Assembly: GCF_040643435.1 (NCBI RefSeq)
Contig: NZ_JBEYUH010000008.1
Location: forward strand, 62,001-126,000
DNA from: Rhodococcus sp040643435
GTDB taxonomy: Bacteria > Actinomycetota > Actinomycetes > Mycobacteriales > Mycobacteriaceae
Direction: 5' to 3'
Length of the DNA stretch: 64,000 nt
The notes beneath the pieces are model-generated. The model made no database searches. It saw nothing but the letters and a program-made list of their open reading frames with translations, and was not told the DNA's origin. The position numbers were made by a program, and so were the translations under genes. This document shows positions 61,183 through 64,000 of the stretch, in pieces. Every line of letters begins with the position of its first letter. Position 1 is the stretch's first letter.

Positions 61183-62457
61183 TCAGCCGCCCTTCGCCGC
61201 CGCCGCGGCGATCATCCCCGACGTGATCGCGGCGATGTCGGCCGCCGAGGAGACATAGGGAGGCATGGTGTAGACGAGATTGCGGAACGGTCGCAGCCAC
61301 ACCCCGGCGGCGACCGCAGCATCGGTCGCCGCACGCATGTCCACCGGGGCGGAGAGTTCGACCACCCCGATCCCGCCGAGCACCCGCACGTCCACCACAC
61401 CCGGGAGGTCGCGAGCCGGTGCGAGCCCCTCCCTCAGACCCGCGTTCACTGCCGCTACCTCGGCCCGCCAGTCGCGGGAGAGCAGCAGTTCGACGGCCGC
61501 GATCGCGACGGCGCACGCGAGCGGATTGCCCATGAAGGTCGGTCCATGCATCACGCCGCCGCCCTCGCCCGCGCTGATCGTCTCGGCAACGGCCCTTGTG
61601 CACAGCGTCGCGGCGAGGGTCATGTAGCCGCCGGTGAGTGCCTTGCCCACGCACATCACGTCCGGGCTCACCTGTGCATGCCCCGCCGCGAACAATTCTC
61701 CGGTGCGGCCGAAGCCGGTAGCGATCTCGTCGAAGATCAACACCAGCCCGTGCTCGTCGCACATCCTCCGCAACTCCCGCAGATACCGCGGATCGTGGAA
61801 GCGCATCCCGCCGGCGCCCTGTACGACCGGCTCGACGATGACCGCAGCGATCTCGTCGGAATGCTCGACCAGCACCGACTCGAACAGTGCGACATAACCG
61901 GAATCGAAATGGGCCGGCGGGGCGGGTGCGAAGACCTGCCGCGTGAGGATGTCGGTCCACAGGGCATGCATGCCGCCCTCCGGGTCGCACACGCTCATCG
62001 GGGCGAAGGTGTCGCCGTGATATCCGCCGCGCCAGGTGAGCAGGCGCCGCCGTCGGGGTCTACCGACCGCGCGTTGATACTGCACCGCCATCTTGACGGC
62101 CACCTCGACCGACACCGATCCCGAGTCGGCGAGGAATACCGTGTCCAACCCCTCGGGGGTGATCTCGACGAGCAGTTCCCCGAGCCGCGCGGCAGGCTCG
62201 TGGGTGAGGCCGCCGAACATCACATGGCTCATCCGGTCGAGTTGCTCACGGACGGCTGCGTCGAGCACGGGATGCCGATAACCGTGCACTGCGGCCCACC
62301 ACGAACTCATGCCGTCGATCAACTCGCGGCCGTCGGCCAGGACGATCCGGACACCCTGGGCGCGGTCGACCACCAACGGTTCGGTGGTCACCGGAAAGGC
62401 GCTGTAAGGATGCCAGAGATGTCGACTGTCGAGGGTGCGGATCCGCTCGGCCGACAT
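61183..62457 (-). CDS. bioA: Adenosylmethionine-8-amino-7-oxononanoate aminotransferase
   Basis: BioA (424 residues) transfers the amino group of S-adenosylmethionine to KAPA. It starts at ATG 62457 (MSAERIRTLDSRHLWHPYS). Motifs are MSSWWAAVHGYRHP, FLADSGSVSVEVAVKM, LIFDEIATGFGRTG, the PLP lysine VGKALTGGYMTLA, and HGPTFMGNPLACAVA. An upstream GTG at 62475 is in frame. The visible upstream region lacks a TGAAC-N3-GTTCA box but has another inverted repeat at 62531-62549. Confidence 0.95.
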   Translation of the reverse strand: MSAERIRTLDSRHLWHPYSAFPVTTEPLVVDRAQGVRIVLADGRELIDGMSSWWAAVHGYRHPVLDAAVREQLDRMSHVMFGGLTHEPAARLGELLVEITPEGLDTVFLADSGSVSVEVAVKMAVQYQRAVGRPRRRRLLTWRGGYHGDTFAPMSVCDPEGGMHALWTDILTRQVFAPAPPAHFDSGYVALFESVLVEHSDEIAAVIVEPVVQGAGGMRFHDPRYLRELRRMCDEHGLVLIFDEIATGFGRTGELFAAGHAQVSPDVMCVGKALTGGYMTLAATLCTRAVAETISAGEGGGVMHGPTFMGNPLACAVAIAAVELLLSRDWRAEVAAVNAGLREGLAPARDLPGVVDVRVLGGIGVVELSAPVDMRAATDAAVAAGVWLRPFRNLVYTMPPYVSSAADIAAITSGMIAAAAAKGG

Positions 62458-62530
62458 GGAAGAGTTACCCACGCCACGACTGTAGGTGCCTGGCCGTCGC
62501 CCATCGCAGCCGCGTAGTCTGCCAAAGTTG

Positions 62531-62549
62531 CCGTGAAAGGTTCTCACGG
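62531..62549. promoter_or_regulatory. Inverted repeat CCGTGA-N7-TCACGG between bioA and acyltransferase
   Basis: Perfect 6-bp arms around AAGGTTC in the 166-bp divergent gap, 73 bp from bioA and 74 bp from the acyltransferase start. It is not the BioQ core. It may be an operator for either gene. Confidence 0.4.
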
Positions 62550-62623
62550 TAATCGCCCGCTGCGCTCGTTCGTGCCGGGCGACAGTGCAGCCGACCACGC
62601 ATGACACCGGGGGTATCCGTTAC

Positions 62624-64000
62624 ATGTCCGTCCACACCTCGGGACGAGAACTCGAGCGTGCCGCTCGGACAGCGGGTAGCCGCCCCGCACGTCGCGCCGA
62701 TCTCGACGGCCTGCGCGGTCTCGCTATCGCGCTGGTGGTGGTCTTCCATGTGTGGTTCGGTCGTGTCTCGGGTGGGGTCGACGTCTTTCTGGCTCTGTCG
62801 GGGTTCTTCTTCGTCGGCTCACTCCTGCGGACCGCCGAATCCCCGGCGGCACTCGACCCCCGCCCCGTACTGCGCCGGGTCGGCAGACGACTGCTGCCCC
62901 CGCTCGTCCTCGTGCTCACCACCGTCAGTGCGGCAGCGGTCGTGTTGCTTCCGTCCACGCAATGGTTCCGGGTGGCGGAGCAGACCGGCGCGTCACTGCT
63001 GTTCCTGCAGAATTGGCATCTCGCTCGTACCGCGAGCGACTATCTCGCCGCAGATCCTATGGTCAGCCCGCTGCAGCATCTGTGGTCGATCGCGGTGCAG
63101 GGCCAGTTCTATCTCGCCGCCATCGTCGTCGTGTTCGGCTTCGCATGGCTGCTGCGCCGGAAGTCGGTGCCGGTACGCACCCCCCTCACCGTGCTGCTCG
63201 CGGTACTGACCGCGGCGTCGCTGACCTATGCGGTCTGCGCCGACCGTGCACAGTCGTGGATGTACTACGACAGCGCCGCCCGCGCCTGGGAACTCACCCT
63301 CGGCGGACTACTGGTGTGCTTGCTGCCCTGGCTGCGGCTTCCGCGGGCGCTGCGGATCGTGCTCGGTGTGCTCGCTCTCGGCGTGCTGCTCGCGTGCGGC
63401 TTCGTCCTCGACGGCAACGCCCTGTTCCCCGGCCCGTGGGCGCTCGTCCCGGTCGGTGCGGCGATGGCGCTCGTGGTGGCCGGAGCGGGATCCGATGCTG
63501 CGGAACACGACACCCCTACGGCACGGCTGTTGTCGTCCGCACCCATGGTGCGGCTCGGTGCGATTGCGTACTCGTTGTATCTGTGGCACTGGCCGATCCT
63601 CATCGGCTACCTGATCGTGAGGGGACATCCCTCGGCCGGCTTGCTGGGCGGCCTCGGCGTCATCGGCCTGTCGCTGCTCATCGCGGAGGCCTCGACCCGC
63701 TGGTTCGAAGAGCCCATCCGCCGAACCGAGCCCCGCCGCCCCGCCCGGACCGCACTGGTGGGGCTCGTGACGGTCGTCGCGGTCTCGTTGATCGGGGTGG
63801 CCAACATCTGGCACTTCCGCGTCGACCGCTCCGCGCAGACACTCGAACTGACCTCGGCGCTACCGTCGGCGCTGTATCCGGGCGCTGCGGTGTTCGATCC
63901 CGCCGTGTCCGCCGAGCCGCAACCGGTACAACCGCCGCTGCTGGTCGCCCATCGCGATCTGCCCCCTGCCACGCTCGACAACTGCATCGCGCAACACACC
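62624..64000 (+). CDS. OafA/YrhL-like acyltransferase, membrane domain plus start of SGNH domain (3' end beyond window)
   Basis: An acyltransferase-3 membrane protein, open to the window edge (459 codons visible of perhaps 650-700). It begins ADLDGLRGLAIALVVVFHVW, the signature start of the AT3 domain with its catalytic His; DVFLALSGFFFVGSLL, QHLWSIAVQGQFYL and YSLYLWHWPILI follow. About ten helices end near residue 400, then an extracytoplasmic segment starts, as in AT3-SGNH fusions. ATG at 62624 has no strong Shine-Dalgarno. Target unknown; cell-wall polysaccharide or glycolipid acetylation is typical. Confidence 0.9.
   Translation, partial: MSVHTSGRELERAARTAGSRPARRADLDGLRGLAIALVVVFHVWFGRVSGGVDVFLALSGFFFVGSLLRTAESPAALDPRPVLRRVGRRLLPPLVLVLTTVSAAAVVLLPSTQWFRVAEQTGASLLFLQNWHLARTASDYLAADPMVSPLQHLWSIAVQGQFYLAAIVVVFGFAWLLRRKSVPVRTPLTVLLAVLTAASLTYAVCADRAQSWMYYDSAARAWELTLGGLLVCLLPWLRLPRALRIVLGVLALGVLLACGFVLDGNALFPGPWALVPVGAAMALVVAGAGSDAAEHDTPTARLLSSAPMVRLGAIAYSLYLWHWPILIGYLIVRGHPSAGLLGGLGVIGLSLLIAEASTRWFEEPIRRTEPRRPARTALVGLVTVVAVSLIGVANIWHFRVDRSAQTLELTSALPSALYPGAAVFDPAVSAEPQPVQPPLLVAHRDLPPATLDNCIAQHT

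Noticed and set aside
62531..62549. BioQ box before bioA
   Set aside because: The repeat is CCGTGA-N7-TCACGG and lacks the TGAAC-N3-GTTCA core seen at bioB and bioF.

Overview
The window looks like a chromosomal segment of a high-GC mycolic-acid actinomycete, most probably Rhodococcus. Three things suggest this. The gene order closely parallels Mycobacterium tuberculosis nadABC-hisDCBH-A-impA-FI-trpE-Rv1610-trpCBA-lgt-pyk-tesB. GTG and TTG starts are frequent, and gene pairs often share 4-bp stop/start overlaps. There is also a rhodococcal set of lipid-storage genes (PHA synthase, phasin, wax ester synthase/DGAT) and a lycopene cyclase. I saw no rRNA, tRNA, CRISPR array, insertion sequence or prophage.

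Layout. 1-2 kb: a sulfur-type operon on the minus strand, consisting of a newly spotted 25-codon leader ending CCRCR, an isopenicillin-N-synthase-like oxygenase and a MetQ-like lipoprotein cut by the window edge. 2-3.1 kb: a DJ-1/PfpI protein and a MarR regulator behind tandem palindromic operators. 3.1-12.7 kb (minus): trpE, a trp-associated membrane protein, trpC, trpB, trpA, lgt, a TM2 protein, pyk and tesB, mostly with 4-bp overlaps. 12.7-19.9 kb: accessory genes (extradiol dioxygenase with MarR, two acyl-CoA dehydrogenases, a 4-OT tautomerase, a DAACS symporter, a YeiH-type transporter coupled to a 44-residue membrane peptide). 19.9-31.6 kb (minus): a his cluster split by about 3.7 kb of foreign-looking material. 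That material holds a frameshifted UvrA-like ATPase, a WYL regulator and the 3' end of a deleted ABC-transporter ATPase gene. 31.7-37.6 kb: storage polymers. 37.8-43.3 kb: lycopene cyclase, nadC, nadB, nadA and a divergent NrtR-like Nudix regulator with a perfect palindrome overlapping its -10. 43.3-46.4 kb: a frameshifted NTF2-like gene, a DUF488 gene, and bsaP-bioB divergent from a BioQ-like TetR gene across two BioQ-type boxes. 46.4-53.6 kb: a five-gene SWIM, DUF5691, MoxR AAA+, DUF5682 and VWA cassette. 53.6-62.5 kb: an MFS pump, an Sdh1-like succinate dehydrogenase operon and bioA-bioF-bioD with a third BioQ-type box. 62.6-64 kb: an OafA-like acyltransferase running off the end.

How it fits together. 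Most of the window is amino acid, NAD and biotin biosynthesis under local palindromic control. Three regulatory circuits can be read directly from DNA: NrtR/nadABC, BioQ/bio genes and MarR/DJ-1. The least understood parts are the SWIM-MoxR-VWA cassette, whose DUF5682 member carries TraB/TIKI-like motifs, and the cysteine-rich leader before the oxygenase-MetQ operon. Small proteins missed by a 60-codon cutoff (25, 44, 50, 51 and 59 residues) are listed. Two genes carry single-base frameshifts, one of them in a 7-base homopolymer run.
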